DNA of 35,697 nucleotides from an uncultured bacterium (GCA_949291575.1 CASEWH010000014.1:1-35697), one strand, 5' to 3'; positions 16,112-23,770 are shown, numbered from the stretch's first letter. The notes: generated from the letters alone by a model not told the origin. Program-made: numbers and translations.

Positions 16112-16117
16112 GTATTT

Positions 16118-16200
16118 AGCAAAGAGATTTGTAATAAGAATAGATGCTTTCAAAAGTGATTTGGTTTGCATCTAATTCAAGAATTAGATGTCTTATTTAT
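16118..16200 (+). ncRNA. Second copy of the antitoxin-like RNA, without a toxin ORF
   Basis: About 83 nt. It shares with the RNA at 11143-11250 the start GTATTTAGCAAAGAGATTTG, the block AATAGATGCTTTCA, and the terminator arms GCATCTAATTC / GAATTAGATG followed by TCTTATTTAT. The internal spacer differs. On the opposite strand no ATG-initiated peptide exists between the terminator and the cse60-like gene. The RNA half, including its promoter, has been kept while the peptide half is gone. It may be an orphan antitoxin acting in trans on the first locus or a stand-alone sRNA. Confidence 0.65.
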
Positions 16201-16230
16201 TGTTAAATAGGGGAGATAATAATAGGAGGA

Positions 16231-16262
16231 AGAAAAATAACTTAGTATGTTATTTTTCTTTT
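16231..16262. terminator. Bidirectional terminator after the cse60-like gene
   Basis: An 11-bp stem (16231-16241 with 16249-16259, 7-nt loop) with A-rich left arm and T-rich right arm. It lies 7 nt past the stop at 16269 and also faces any plus-strand read-through of the orphan RNA. Confidence 0.7.
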
Positions 16263-16268
16263 GTCTTT

Positions 16269-16439
16269 TTAATAGTAAATTATCATAGCAGAAAAACAAT
16301 ATATCTGCTCTTCTCCACTAGGAAAAGAACTAACGGCATACTTAATATCTACAACTTCTCCATCTAAATCGCCTAAAAACTCATTCATTGCTTTTTGTAA
16401 ATCACTCTCATCTTCATAGTCGAATATTTTTACTTTCAT
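16269..16439 (-). CDS. Cse60-like small protein (sporulation-associated family)
   Basis: A 56-residue ORF. It reads MKVKIFDYEDESDLQKAMN at the start, has IDIKYAVSSF in the middle and ends EQIYCFSAMIIYY. The combination of a VKxFD start, an N-terminal helix, a DIKY strand and the terminal EQIYCFSAMIIY block is the pattern of the small Cse60 proteins of Bacillota, first noted in sporulating Bacillus. The biochemical role is unknown. AAAGG lies about 10 nt before the ATG. A candidate promoter (TTGTGG, 16 bp, TATAGT on minus) overlaps the hairpin that ends leuS. Its presence does not prove sporulation, since non-spore formers also carry relatives. Confidence 0.72.
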   Translation of the reverse strand: MKVKIFDYEDESDLQKAMNEFLGDLDGEVVDIKYAVSSFPSGEEQIYCFSAMIIYY

Positions 16440-16473
16440 ATAGTCACAACCTTTCTACTATATTTTAAAACAC

Positions 16474-16530
16474 TTTTTCCACAAAAATTGTGGAAAAAGC
16501 AAAGAGAATTATAAGCACCACCTTTGCTTG
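16474..16530 (-). terminator. Tandem hairpins ending the leuS operon
   Basis: The first stem is AAGCAAAG with CTTTGCTT (16522-16529 with 16497-16504) followed on minus by TTTTT. A second 11-bp stem (16474-16484 with 16488-16498, 3-nt loop) follows and shares bases with the first, so the two may compete. Confidence 0.7.
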
Positions 16531-16537
16531 TTTAAAA

Positions 16538-18940
16538 CTATTTTACAACTATATTTACTATTTTACCTTTGATAACTATTATCTTAACAATTTCTTTACC
16601 TTCAGTGAATCTCTTTACATTTTCTTGTTCTAAAGCTTTTTCTTTTACTACTTCTTCACTATCATTAACATTTATTGTTATAGTAGCTCGTACTTTACCA
16701 TTTACTTGAACTGCTATTTCTTTTTCTGTTTCTACAAGTTTAGACTCATCATATGTAGGCCATTTTTCATAGCATAATGGTTCATATCCTAAAGATTCAT
16801 TTAACTCTTCTGTAATATGAGGAGCGACTGGATTTAATAGTGTTAAAAGCAAATGATAATCTTCTTTAGTTATACTATCTAAATCATCATAGGCATTAGT
16901 TAATATCATTAATGAAGATATATAAGTGTTATAACTCATCCTTGAAAGTGATGAATCTAAGTCTTTTACTGTCTTATTTTGTAAAACAACTAAACTATCA
17001 GTAAAGCCAGTTTTATCATTAACTTTAGACTTTAGACGTTCTACTTTATCTAAGAATCTCTTACATCCTCTTAGGGAATCTGTACTCCATGGTACATCTT
17101 GAGTATAGTCACCCATAAACATTTCATAAGTTCTAAGAGTATCAGCACCATATTCATTAACTATATCATCAGGATTTATTACATTACCTTTACTCTTACT
17201 CATCTTTTGATTATCTGGTCCTAAAACCATACCATGACTAACACGGACATCAATCATTTCTTTAGATGGAACTAGTCCAATATTATATAAGAACTGTACC
17301 CAGAATCTTGCATATAGTAAATGTCTTGCTGTATGTTCCATACCTCCATTGTACCAATTTACTTTCTGCCAATATTTCATAGCATCCATAGAAGCAAATT
17401 CTTTGTCATTATCTGCATCCATAAATCTTAAGAAATACCAAGATGAACCTGCCCAGTTAGGCATAGTATCAGTCTCACGTCTTGCAGGACCACCACAGCA
17501 TGGACAAGTTGTATTAACCCAGTCTGTTATTTTTGCAAGAGGTGATTCTCCTGTATCTGTTGGTTCATATTCTGCAACATCTGGAAGTAATAGCGGTAGG
17601 TCTTTCTCATCCATAGGTTGCCATCCACATTTTTCACAGTATATCATTGGTATTGGTTCTCCCCAGAATCTTTGTCTTGAGAAAATCCAGTCTTGTAAAC
17701 GATAGTTAGTTTTTTCTCTTCCTAAATTGTTTTCTTTTAAGTACTCTAACATTCTATTTATAGAGTCTTTCTTATTGGTATAACCATTTAAGAAGTCTGA
17801 GTTAATCATTTTACCATCACCAGTATAGGCTTCTTTAGAAATATCTCCCCCTTCAATTACTTCGATGATAGGAATATTATATTTCTTAGCAAAGTCATAA
17901 TCTCTTTGGTCATGTGCAGGAACTGCCATAATTGCACCTGTTCCATAACCCATCATAACATAGTCAGAGATAAAGACGTCAACAGTCTTACCACTTACAG
18001 GATTCTTTACAGTTATACCTTCTAATTTTACACCGGTTTTATCTTTGTTTACTTCTACTCTTTCAAAAGCACTTTTACTTTTAGCATACTCTTGATACTT
18101 TCTTACTTCATCCATATTAGTAATTATATCTTTTAGTTTTTCTAATATTGGATGTTCTGGTGCCACTACCATGAAAGTTACACCAAATAATGTATCACAT
18201 CTTGTAGTATAGACAGTTAATTTATCATTAGTCTCTTCAATAGTAAAATCTATCTCTGCACCTGTTGACTTACCTATCCAGTTTATTTGTCCTAGTTTTA
18301 CACGTTCTGCAAAGTTTGTATCATCTAAACCTTTAAGTAAATCTTCGGCATAATCACTCATTCTTAACATCCATTGTTCTTTTTCTTTTTGAACAACTTT
18401 ACTACCACATCTCTCACATACACCACCAGCGGCATCTTCATTTGACAATACACTTTTACAAGTTGGACACCAATTTACATCTTTCTTATCTTTATAGGCC
18501 ATACCATGTTTGTAAAATTGTAAGAACTGCCACTGTGTCCATTTATAGTATTCTGGGTCTGTTGTTGAAAATTCTCTATCCCAGTCAAATGAGAATCCAA
18601 GTGACATCATTTGTCCTTTAAAGGTTTTTATATTTTCTTTAACAGCATCTTTTGGATGAATATGATTTTTAATAGCATATTGTTCTGCAGGTGCACCAAA
18701 GGCATCCCACCCCATTGGGAATAAAACGTTATATCCTTGCATACGTTTTACTCTTGCAAGTACATCTTGAGCAGTATAACTTCTAACATGACCTACATGT
18801 AATCCTGCTCCCGATGGATAAGGAAACTCTACTAAAATATAGTATGGTTCTTTATCTTTTTCTCCTGTTACAGCTTTAAAGCACTTATTATTTAGCCAAT
18901 AATCTTGCCATTTCTTTTCTATATCATTAATTTTTTCCAT
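16538..18940 (-). CDS. leuS: Leucine-tRNA ligase
   Basis: The 800-residue class I synthetase charges tRNA-Leu. The HIGH signature appears as HVGH (48-51) after YPSGAGL, a zinc-binding CPTC...CERC pair lies near residues 155-180, the CP1 editing domain spans about 220-410 (with TTRCDTLFG), a second Cys cluster follows near 430-480, and KMSKS is near residue 578. The C-terminal anticodon and stem-contact domains are complete. It overlaps the upstream membrane-protein gene by 14 nt and shares its T-box leader, so both are induced by leucine limitation. Length is typical of bacterial LeuRS. Confidence 0.97.
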   Translation of the reverse strand: MEKINDIEKKWQDYWLNNKCFKAVTGEKDKEPYYILVEFPYPSGAGLHVGHVRSYTAQDVLARVKRMQGYNVLFPMGWDAFGAPAEQYAIKNHIHPKDAVKENIKTFKGQMMSLGFSFDWDREFSTTDPEYYKWTQWQFLQFYKHGMAYKDKKDVNWCPTCKSVLSNEDAAGGVCERCGSKVVQKEKEQWMLRMSDYAEDLLKGLDDTNFAERVKLGQINWIGKSTGAEIDFTIEETNDKLTVYTTRCDTLFGVTFMVVAPEHPILEKLKDIITNMDEVRKYQEYAKSKSAFERVEVNKDKTGVKLEGITVKNPVSGKTVDVFISDYVMMGYGTGAIMAVPAHDQRDYDFAKKYNIPIIEVIEGGDISKEAYTGDGKMINSDFLNGYTNKKDSINRMLEYLKENNLGREKTNYRLQDWIFSRQRFWGEPIPMIYCEKCGWQPMDEKDLPLLLPDVAEYEPTDTGESPLAKITDWVNTTCPCCGGPARRETDTMPNWAGSSWYFLRFMDADNDKEFASMDAMKYWQKVNWYNGGMEHTARHLLYARFWVQFLYNIGLVPSKEMIDVRVSHGMVLGPDNQKMSKSKGNVINPDDIVNEYGADTLRTYEMFMGDYTQDVPWSTDSLRGCKRFLDKVERLKSKVNDKTGFTDSLVVLQNKTVKDLDSSLSRMSYNTYISSLMILTNAYDDLDSITKEDYHLLLTLLNPVAPHITEELNESLGYEPLCYEKWPTYDESKLVETEKEIAVQVNGKVRATITINVNDSEEVVKEKALEQENVKRFTEGKEIVKIIVIKGKIVNIVVK

Positions 18941-19289
18941 TCTTACAACATCCTTTCTTCTTGTATATTCTTCCTACTATATCATAACTTACAAGTATTA
19001 ATAGCATTATTAAGATAAAGCCTATTAATAACTGTAAATAAAAACTATCTAATAATGAGACTATTGTTACTACTAATGAAATATCAAAAGCACTAACTGC
19101 ACTTATTATATTTAAGAGTCTCTTATAGTTTAGTTTATCTAAATCAAGGTTATATTTACCTATCAAGTAATTAACCTCAACTGGTTTCTTTCTTCTTTTA
19201 TCTTTTTTAGATTTTCTTACTAAAAATAATTCATAAATTATAAAAACTAGTAAGAAAGTCATAATAAATAATATTAACTCATCTAACAT
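18927..19289 (-). CDS. Small three-TM membrane protein co-transcribed with leuS
   Basis: The 120-residue protein has hydrophobic segments at about 4-23, 64-82 and 85-107, separated by a basic loop (KSKKDKRRKK, 26-36) and ending in a Lys/Cys tail (KKKGCCKNGKN). The basic loop after TM1 predicts a cytoplasmic loop. I do not recognise the family. AGGAGGAG precedes the ATG. It sits between the Leu T-box and leuS, overlapping leuS by 14 nt, so it is under leucine-tRNA control; an amino-acid-related membrane function is possible but unproven. The size is too small for a known transporter. Confidence 0.75.
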   Translation of the reverse strand: MLDELILFIMTFLLVFIIYELFLVRKSKKDKRRKKPVEVNYLIGKYNLDLDKLNYKRLLNIISAVSAFDISLVVTIVSLLDSFYLQLLIGFILIMLLILVSYDIVGRIYKKKGCCKNGKN

Positions 19290-19314
19290 AATACTCCTCC
19301 TAACAAAAATAGAT

Positions 19315-19509
19315 TCCTATTAACAAGAACGAGTTAAACCCGTGGTACCATCTTGCTTCATAGAAATCTATGCACTTTAAAGTTATATCGGACTTATCCG
19401 TAAATGTTTAAGGTTATCAAGTTCAAAAAGCTATTATGTTTGTTTCCATCAACCACAAACTCTCTATTAAAATAGGTCTTTTTTACTACTACAACCACAT
19501 TTAAAATCT
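19315..19509 (-). promoter_or_regulatory. T-box riboswitch (Leu) of the leuS operon
   Basis: Stem I has an AGTAGTA strand opposite GAACTTGAT; the specifier is CTT (19419-19421 on the complement), a Leu codon, closed by GGTT/AACC. The conserved ATGGTACCACG is at about 19341-19351. The competing terminator stem is short: ACGGG-TTTAA-CTCGT (19329-19343), with one G-U pair and only a mixed TTCTTGTT tail. Termination may therefore be weaker than in the Phe leader. Confidence 0.85.
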
Positions 19510-19515
19510 AGTATT

Positions 19516-19544
19516 ATTATACGAAATATTAAAGCTTAATGCAA
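19516..19544 (-). promoter_or_regulatory. Promoter of the leuS T-box operon
   Basis: TTGCAT (19539-19544), 17-bp spacer, TATAAT (19516-19521) on minus, placed directly after the stop of the TPR protein gene. Confidence 0.7.
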
Positions 19545-20405
19545 CTACTTTTTGTTAATACTATACGTCTTTTCTCTGTAAATTCTATCAGTATGAACAA
19601 TAGAATTACATATTGGAAGCATATCTTGTTTTGAAAGATAACAAAGACTAGAAGACTTTCTGTTAAAAGTAGGAAACATTGTAATTATCTTATTAGTATT
19701 AGGAATCGTTGCCACCCTAAAAAAGTTTAAACTTAAACCAGTTTCACTTCTACCAATATCTTTAAAATAAAATATATAGGTATCTGAGAAGTCCCACTTA
19801 AGTTTTATTTCTCTTTTTTCAAATTCTATATTTCTAGTAGCTACTAAAAATAGTTCTTCTAAATCATAATGACTATAAAATATAGAACTAGTATTTTCAT
19901 TAGGATTATTATTAGGACTAGTATGTCTTAATTCAATATGTTCTAAGGCCCTATTATAATCGTATTTTACATATTGCTGTTCTTTATAATCTAACTCTTT
20001 AGGTATTTCTATTCTTTTACTTACAAATAATTTTAGAAATACTTGTACTCTTTTTAAATATTGTGATGCTTTTTTTAAATCTTTTTCTTTCTTTAAATCT
20101 TGGAAGTTTCTATTTTTACTTTTCTTCCATAAATTGTATAGTTTGTCATATTTTTCTAATTTAATATAGACTTCACTTAGACTTTTATAAACACAAAAAT
20201 AATTAGAATCTTGGCTTTTTAATATCTCTAGTGCTTCCTTTAGTTCTCCTCTTTGGGTGTAAATGTTTGCAAGTAAGGCGGCAACTTCAGCATCTTTATT
20301 AAAATCAAGATATCCTTTAAGTAATAATTCTGCTTTATTTATATATCCGTTTTCAATACTTTCTTTTGCTTCATTTAAAATTGTAATTTTTATATTGTTT
20401 TCCAT
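19545..20405 (-). CDS. TPR protein with BECR-fold nuclease-like C-terminal domain
   Basis: The 286-residue cytoplasmic protein has two parts. Residues about 5-95 are tetratricopeptide-like helices (AALLANIYTQRGELKEALEI is typical). Residues about 145-250 carry ALEHIELRH (H156, R160, H161), then an S-x-F...DLEEL stretch, a beta-rich segment, and FFRVATIPNTNKIITMFP (228-245). The order HIxxRH, then S-x-F and EEL, then (F/V)RV...I(I/V)TxxP is what I know from the BECR (barnase-EndoU-colicin E5/D-RelE) nuclease families linked to phages and toxins. That assignment is by pattern only. GGAGAAGAG precedes the ATG. It is downstream of the two-TM protein gene with an 80-nt gap. Confidence 0.65.
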   Translation of the reverse strand: MENNIKITILNEAKESIENGYINKAELLLKGYLDFNKDAEVAALLANIYTQRGELKEALEILKSQDSNYFCVYKSLSEVYIKLEKYDKLYNLWKKSKNRNFQDLKKEKDLKKASQYLKRVQVFLKLFVSKRIEIPKELDYKEQQYVKYDYNRALEHIELRHTSPNNNPNENTSSIFYSHYDLEELFLVATRNIEFEKREIKLKWDFSDTYIFYFKDIGRSETGLSLNFFRVATIPNTNKIITMFPTFNRKSSSLCYLSKQDMLPICNSIVHTDRIYREKTYSINKK

Positions 20406-20485
20406 AGCTCTTCTCCATTTTAATCATTGTAGTACAGAATGAAGAGATGAGCAAGTGGAAATTATAGCCAAATAATGACATTATT

Positions 20486-21103
20486 TTATTTTTTAATCTT
20501 TTTCTTTGCTGATTGATAAGTAATTCCCCCCAATAAGTAACCATAAAAAGATCCAAGAGCTGTACCAAAAATCCAAAAAGCTGTATCTTCTATATTATAT
20601 TCTCTACTTTCTCTTACCTTTATTACACTATTATGATTAACACTTTTAATACTTATTTCTTCTAGAATATTTTCATAACTTGCAGGTAATTCTCTAGCTT
20701 CTACTTGATATTCATCGTGGTTATCATAATTAGTTATTGTAGATAAAGAGTTCCCATTCTCAAATTGATTTTGTTTTGTGGTTATTTCTTCATCTGTTAA
20801 ACTACCATTTGAAAAACCATAGGTTTCTACATCATAATTATCTCCAGCTTGTGTATAGCTTTTTACTTCTAATTCATTCATACTTTCAAGTTCATCTTCA
20901 GTTAAGAACTGTGAAGTTGGATTTAATCTAGTTAAACCTTCTGTTGTCCTAATAGTGGCATCTGTGGTTACTTGATAATTCTCTATATAATCTCTTACAA
21001 ATGGTTTCCTGTCAATTAAGACAAGATTTAATCCTCCTATTATTAAACCTCCTGTTACAGCTCCTATTGTTAAGTTTCCAACATATTTATTTTTTCTTTG
21101 CAT
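20486..21103 (-). CDS. Two-TM membrane protein of unknown function
   Basis: The 205-residue protein has a Gly-rich membrane segment at about 9-30 after a basic start (QRKNK), a polar 140-residue middle with many Asp, Glu, Asn, Thr and Tyr, and a second membrane segment at about 173-196 (Phe/Gly/Tyr-rich) ending in KKKIKK. The topology predicts both ends inside and the middle outside. No Cys or catalytic motif stands out. AGGAGG lies 7 nt before the ATG. I do not recognise the family; it may form a transcription unit with the TPR-nuclease-like gene. Confidence 0.72.
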   Translation of the reverse strand: MQRKNKYVGNLTIGAVTGGLIIGGLNLVLIDRKPFVRDYIENYQVTTDATIRTTEGLTRLNPTSQFLTEDELESMNELEVKSYTQAGDNYDVETYGFSNGSLTDEEITTKQNQFENGNSLSTITNYDNHDEYQVEARELPASYENILEEISIKSVNHNSVIKVRESREYNIEDTAFWIFGTALGSFYGYLLGGITYQSAKKKIKK

Positions 21104-21129
21104 ACTACTTCCTCCTCAAGATACGTTTT

Positions 21130-21138
21130 ATTATAGCA
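21130..21138 (-). promoter_or_regulatory. Extended -10 promoter of the two-TM protein gene
   Basis: TGCTATAAT on minus about 27 nt before the ATG, just after the T-rich end of the RNA element. The -35 region falls in that T-rich stretch. Confidence 0.6.
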
Positions 21139-21147
21139 CTGTTTAAG

Positions 21148-21255
21148 ACAAAATAAAAGATGAAATACCCCGGGCGAGATGAATTCTCACATACATTCTG
21201 TATGCTTACTGGCTTTGCCAACACATCGTTATTCCCTCACAAGTATTTCATCTGT
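21148..21255 (-). ncRNA. Structured RNA downstream of rplQ, about 107 nt
   Basis: A 10-bp closing stem (21243-21252 with 21159-21168) encloses at least three hairpins: TGGC-AAA-GCCA, a 7-bp GCATACA-GAA-TGTATGT, and GAGA-ATTCA-TCTC, and is followed on minus by TTTTATTTT. Its predicted start (7 nt past the -10 at 21262-21267) falls at the foot of the closing stem, so it looks like an independent transcript. It lacks the GGAAGCAGCC-type core of SRP RNA and has no ORF. Its place after the L17 gene recalls the L17 downstream element reported in lactic acid bacteria and Listeria. I could not compare the sequences. Confidence 0.65.
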
Positions 21256-21261
21256 ATAGAT

Positions 21262-21270
21262 ATTATATCA
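21262..21270 (-). promoter_or_regulatory. Extended -10 promoter of the RNA element after rplQ
   Basis: TGATATAAT on minus, immediately after the rplQ terminator. No good -35; the region is the T-run of the terminator. Confidence 0.6.
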
Positions 21271-21279
21271 TACTTGTAC

Positions 21280-21305
21280 AAAAAAAAGAGACATTATTTT
21301 GCCTC
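21280..21305 (-). terminator. Terminator of the ribosomal protein operon
   Basis: GAGGCA and TGTCTC pair (6 bp with one G-U) around AAATAA and are followed by eight T on minus. The stem overlaps the last codons of rplQ. Confidence 0.75.
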
Positions 21306-21662
21306 TTCTTTAGTCTCTTCATCTACTAATTTAATGATAGCAAGTAATGCTCCATCTCCACGACGTTCACCTAATTTTAATATTTGTGTATATCCACCAT
21401 TTCTACTTGCATAACGTGGAGCTAGTTCATTAAATATTTTATTTACAACAGCTTTATCATTGTGAAGAAAAGCTAGGGCTCTACGACGACTACCAAGATC
21501 TCCCTTCTTACCATAAGTAATCATTTTATCAACAGCTTTTCTAACTTCTTTAGCTCTTGTTTCAGTAGTTGTTATTTGGCCATTCATAATTACTTGTTTA
21601 GTAAGAGTTGCTAACATACTTCTTCTGTGTTTATTATCAACGCCTAATTTTCTATATGCCAT
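21294..21662 (-). CDS. rplQ: 50S ribosomal protein L17
   Basis: The 122-residue protein starts [20 protein letters not shown], close to the canonical L17 start, and has the [14 protein letters not shown] segment and the [16 protein letters not shown] motif of the family. L17 lies near the exit-tunnel rim of the large subunit. Length is normal for a Bacilli L17. It ends the alpha operon 12 nt after rpoA and its stop overlaps the operon terminator. An independently promoted RNA element follows. Confidence 0.97.
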   Translation of the reverse strand: MAYRKLGVDNKHRRSMLATLTKQVIMNGQITTTETRAKEVRKAVDKMITYGKKGDLGSRRRALAFLHNDKAVVNKIFNELAPRYASRNGGYTQILKLGERRGDGALLAIIKLVDEETKEEAK

Positions 21663-21674
21663 AAGTTTACCTCC

Positions 21675-22625
21675 TTAATCATCTTCTCTTAGGTCAAGCC
21701 CTAATTCTTTAATTTTATCTAATACTTCTTTTAATGATTTCTTTCCTAAGTTACGGATTTTCATCATATCGTTTTCACTCTTATTAACTAAGTCTTGTAA
21801 GGTATGAACACCTGCTCTTTTTAAGCAGTTATATGCTCTTACTGAGAAGTCTAAATCTTCAATAGATGTTTCTAATGCTTTTGTCTTAGGATCTTCTGTT
21901 TTTTCTATCATCATACCACTTACATTAGAGATATCACTTAATTCTGTAACTAGTTTAAAGTGTTCAATTAAGATTTTAGCTGCTAAAGCGATAGACTCTT
22001 CTGGTTTAATAGAACCATTAGTCCATACTTCCATTACTAATTTATCATAACTTTCATCTTGTCCAACTCTAGCACTTTCTACTTCATATGAAACTCTTTC
22101 AATTGGAGAATAGATTGCATCCATAGCGATGAAACCATTTTTCTTATCATCTTCTCTAAGATTAGAATCTTCACTCTTAACATAACCACGACCATTAGTA
22201 ACAATCATAGTCATATTTATTGATCCACCTTTAGCAAGAGTAGCGATAACGTGGTCTTTATTGATTATTTCAATATCACTATCTGCTTCAATATCAGCAG
22301 CTGTTACTACTCCTTCTCCAACTTTATTAAGAGTAATTATTTTAGTATCTTCTGTATGATTCTTAACAACTACTCCTTTTAAGTTAAGGATAATTGTAGT
22401 TACATCTTCTATAACTCCATCCATAGTTTGGAATTCATGTAATACACCATCAATTTTAACAGCGCTAATTGCACTACCTGGTAGTGATGATAACATTACT
22501 CTTCTTAAAGCATTTCCTAAAGTTGTACCAAAACCTCTTTCTAGTGGTTCTAGTTCAAATTTTCCATAGAAATTATTTTCTACATAATCAGTAATTTTAT
22601 AAACTGGTTTTTCAAATTCTATCAA
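21675..22625 (-). CDS. rpoA: DNA-directed RNA polymerase alpha subunit
   Basis: 316 residues: the N-terminal dimerisation and assembly domain (about 1-230, with RGFGTTLGNALRRVMLSSLPG) and the C-terminal DNA-binding domain (about 240-310, with SVRAYNCLKRAGVHTLQDLV). I place the start at TTG 22625, 7 nt after GGGAGGT and 20 nt past the rpsK stop, because the product then begins (M)IEFEKP as expected. A longer in-frame reading from 22700 would add residues overlapping rpsK with no ribosome site and is rejected. A TTG start is unusual among its neighbours. Confidence 0.96.
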   Translation of the reverse strand: MIEFEKPVYKITDYVENNFYGKFELEPLERGFGTTLGNALRRVMLSSLPGSAISAVKIDGVLHEFQTMDGVIEDVTTIILNLKGVVVKNHTEDTKIITLNKVGEGVVTAADIEADSDIEIINKDHVIATLAKGGSINMTMIVTNGRGYVKSEDSNLREDDKKNGFIAMDAIYSPIERVSYEVESARVGQDESYDKLVMEVWTNGSIKPEESIALAAKILIEHFKLVTELSDISNVSGMMIEKTEDPKTKALETSIEDLDFSVRAYNCLKRAGVHTLQDLVNKSENDMMKIRNLGKKSLKEVLDKIKELGLDLREDD

Positions 22626-22644
22626 TTTATTAACCTCCCTTTTA

Positions 22645-23028
22645 TTATCCACGAGGACGCTTTGGTGGACGGCATCCATTATGTGGAATTGGTGTAACAT
22701 CAGTAATTCCTGTTACTTCAAGACCTGCTGTTTGAAGTGATCTAATTGCTGTTTCTCTTCCTGGTCCTAATCCTTTAACAAATACTTCTACTTTACGCAT
22801 TCCCATATCATATGCAGCTTTTCCTGCTTGTTCTGCTGCCATACCTGCTGCGAATGGTGTTGATTTCTTACTTCCTTTAAATCCTAGTGCACCAGCTGAT
22901 GCCCAACTTACAGTGTTACCTTCTTTATCAGTAATAGTAATAATTGTATTATTAAAAGTTGCACCAATATGTACTACACCTTCAGGTATATTCTTTTTAA
23001 CTTTTCTTTTTCTTGTTTTATAAGCCAT
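22645..23028 (-). CDS. rpsK: 30S ribosomal protein S11
   Basis: 127 residues, platform of the small subunit. Family blocks are visible: [44 protein letters not shown] and the C-terminal [16 protein letters not shown]. Normal length. It follows rpsM by 13 nt; a good ribosome site (AGGAGG) precedes the ATG. Confidence 0.98.
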   Translation of the reverse strand: MAYKTRKRKVKKNIPEGVVHIGATFNNTIITITDKEGNTVSWASAGALGFKGSKKSTPFAAGMAAEQAGKAAYDMGMRKVEVFVKGLGPGRETAIRSLQTAGLEVTGITDVTPIPHNGCRPPKRPRG

Positions 23029-23041
23029 AATAACCTCCTAA

Positions 23042-23407
23042 CTACTTTTTCTTGTTAGCTACTACTTTACCTCTACCCTTACGAGTACGAGCGTTTCTAT
23101 TTGTTCTTTGACCTCTTACAGGTAATCCTTTTTTATGACGTGTTCCTTCATATGAATTAATTTCCATTTTAGTTTTGATATTCATACTAACTTCACGACG
23201 TAGATCACCTTCAGTTGGATGTTTATTGATTTCATCTCTTAGAGCGATTAACTCGTCTTGAGTTAAATCTCCTGCTTTCTTAGTTGGGTCAACTTTAGCA
23301 TTTTTACAGATTTTCTTTGCTAAACTTCTACCAATACCATAGATATATGTAAGTGATATACATATATGCTTGTCATTTGGAATATCTACACCTTTAATAC
23401 GTGCCAT
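23042..23407 (-). CDS. rpsM: 30S ribosomal protein S13
   Basis: 121 residues, head of the small subunit and contact to the large subunit. It begins [14 protein letters not shown], has the [13 protein letters not shown] helix-hairpin segment near 24-36, and ends in the basic tail with [14 protein letters not shown]. Normal length. AGGAGGAG precedes the ATG, and rpmJ ends 15 nt upstream. Confidence 0.98.
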   Translation of the reverse strand: MARIKGVDIPNDKHICISLTYIYGIGRSLAKKICKNAKVDPTKKAGDLTQDELIALRDEINKHPTEGDLRREVSMNIKTKMEINSYEGTRHKKGLPVRGQRTNRNARTRKGRGKVVANKKK

Positions 23408-23422
23408 AACTTCTCCTCCTTA

Positions 23423-23536
23423 TTAACCTTGTACTTGTTTGTGTTTTGGATTTTCACAAATTACTCTGATTTTACCTTTTCTTCTTACTATTTTGCATTT
23501 TGGGCAAATTTTCTTTACACTTGCTCTTACTTTCAT
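23423..23536 (-). CDS. rpmJ: 50S ribosomal protein L36, zinc-binding form
   Basis: The ORF of 37 codons starts at ATG 23536 behind AGGAGGG. The product begins [15 protein letters not shown] and ends with [10 protein letters not shown]11, C14, C27 and H32 give the zinc-ribbon set of the C+ form of L36. It sits in its standard place between infA and rpsM. Confidence 0.97.
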   Translation of the reverse strand: MKVRASVKKICPKCKIVRRKGKIRVICENPKHKQVQG

Positions 23537-23550
23537 TTTTATCCCTCCTA

Positions 23551-23766
23551 CTATTTACGATAGGTAATACGCCCACGTGTTAAATCATAAGGTGATAGTT
23601 CTAACATAACGGTATCCCCCGGTAAGATGCGAATGTAGTTCATTCGTATTTTACCAGAAACGTGAGCTTCTACAACATGTCCGTTTTCTAGTTTAACTTT
23701 GAACTTACCACCTGGTATAATTTCTAGAACTTTACCTTCAACTTCAATAACATCATCTTTAGCCAT
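23551..23766 (-). CDS. infA: Translation initiation factor IF-1
   Basis: 71 residues forming a single S1/OB fold. The start [13 protein letters not shown], the central [20 protein letters not shown] and the end [10 protein letters not shown] match IF-1 of Bacilli almost exactly in position. It binds the ribosomal A site during initiation. It lies 4 nt after map, with AGGAG inside the end of map, and before rpmJ. Confidence 0.98.
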   Translation of the reverse strand: MAKDDVIEVEGKVLEIIPGGKFKVKLENGHVVEAHVSGKIRMNYIRILPGDTVMLELSPYDLTRGRITYRK

Positions 23767-23770
23767 TCTT

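Noticed and set aside
11092-16537. A mobile element explaining the duplicated RNA block at 11101 and 16072.
   Set aside because: No transposase, target duplication or matching terminal repeats around both copies; only the transcribed RNA half is shared.
20371-20568. 65-codon ORF spanning the gap between the two-TM gene and the TPR gene.
   Set aside because: It overlaps both neighbours out of frame, has no ribosome site and no recognisable features.
21148-21255. Reading the RNA after rplQ as SRP RNA.
   Set aside because: The conserved GGAAGCAGCC-type loop and the long hairpin of SRP RNA are absent.
22626-22700. N-terminal extension of rpoA giving 341 residues.
   Set aside because: It overlaps rpsK, lacks a ribosome site and differs from the family start; the TTG at 22625 has a good site.
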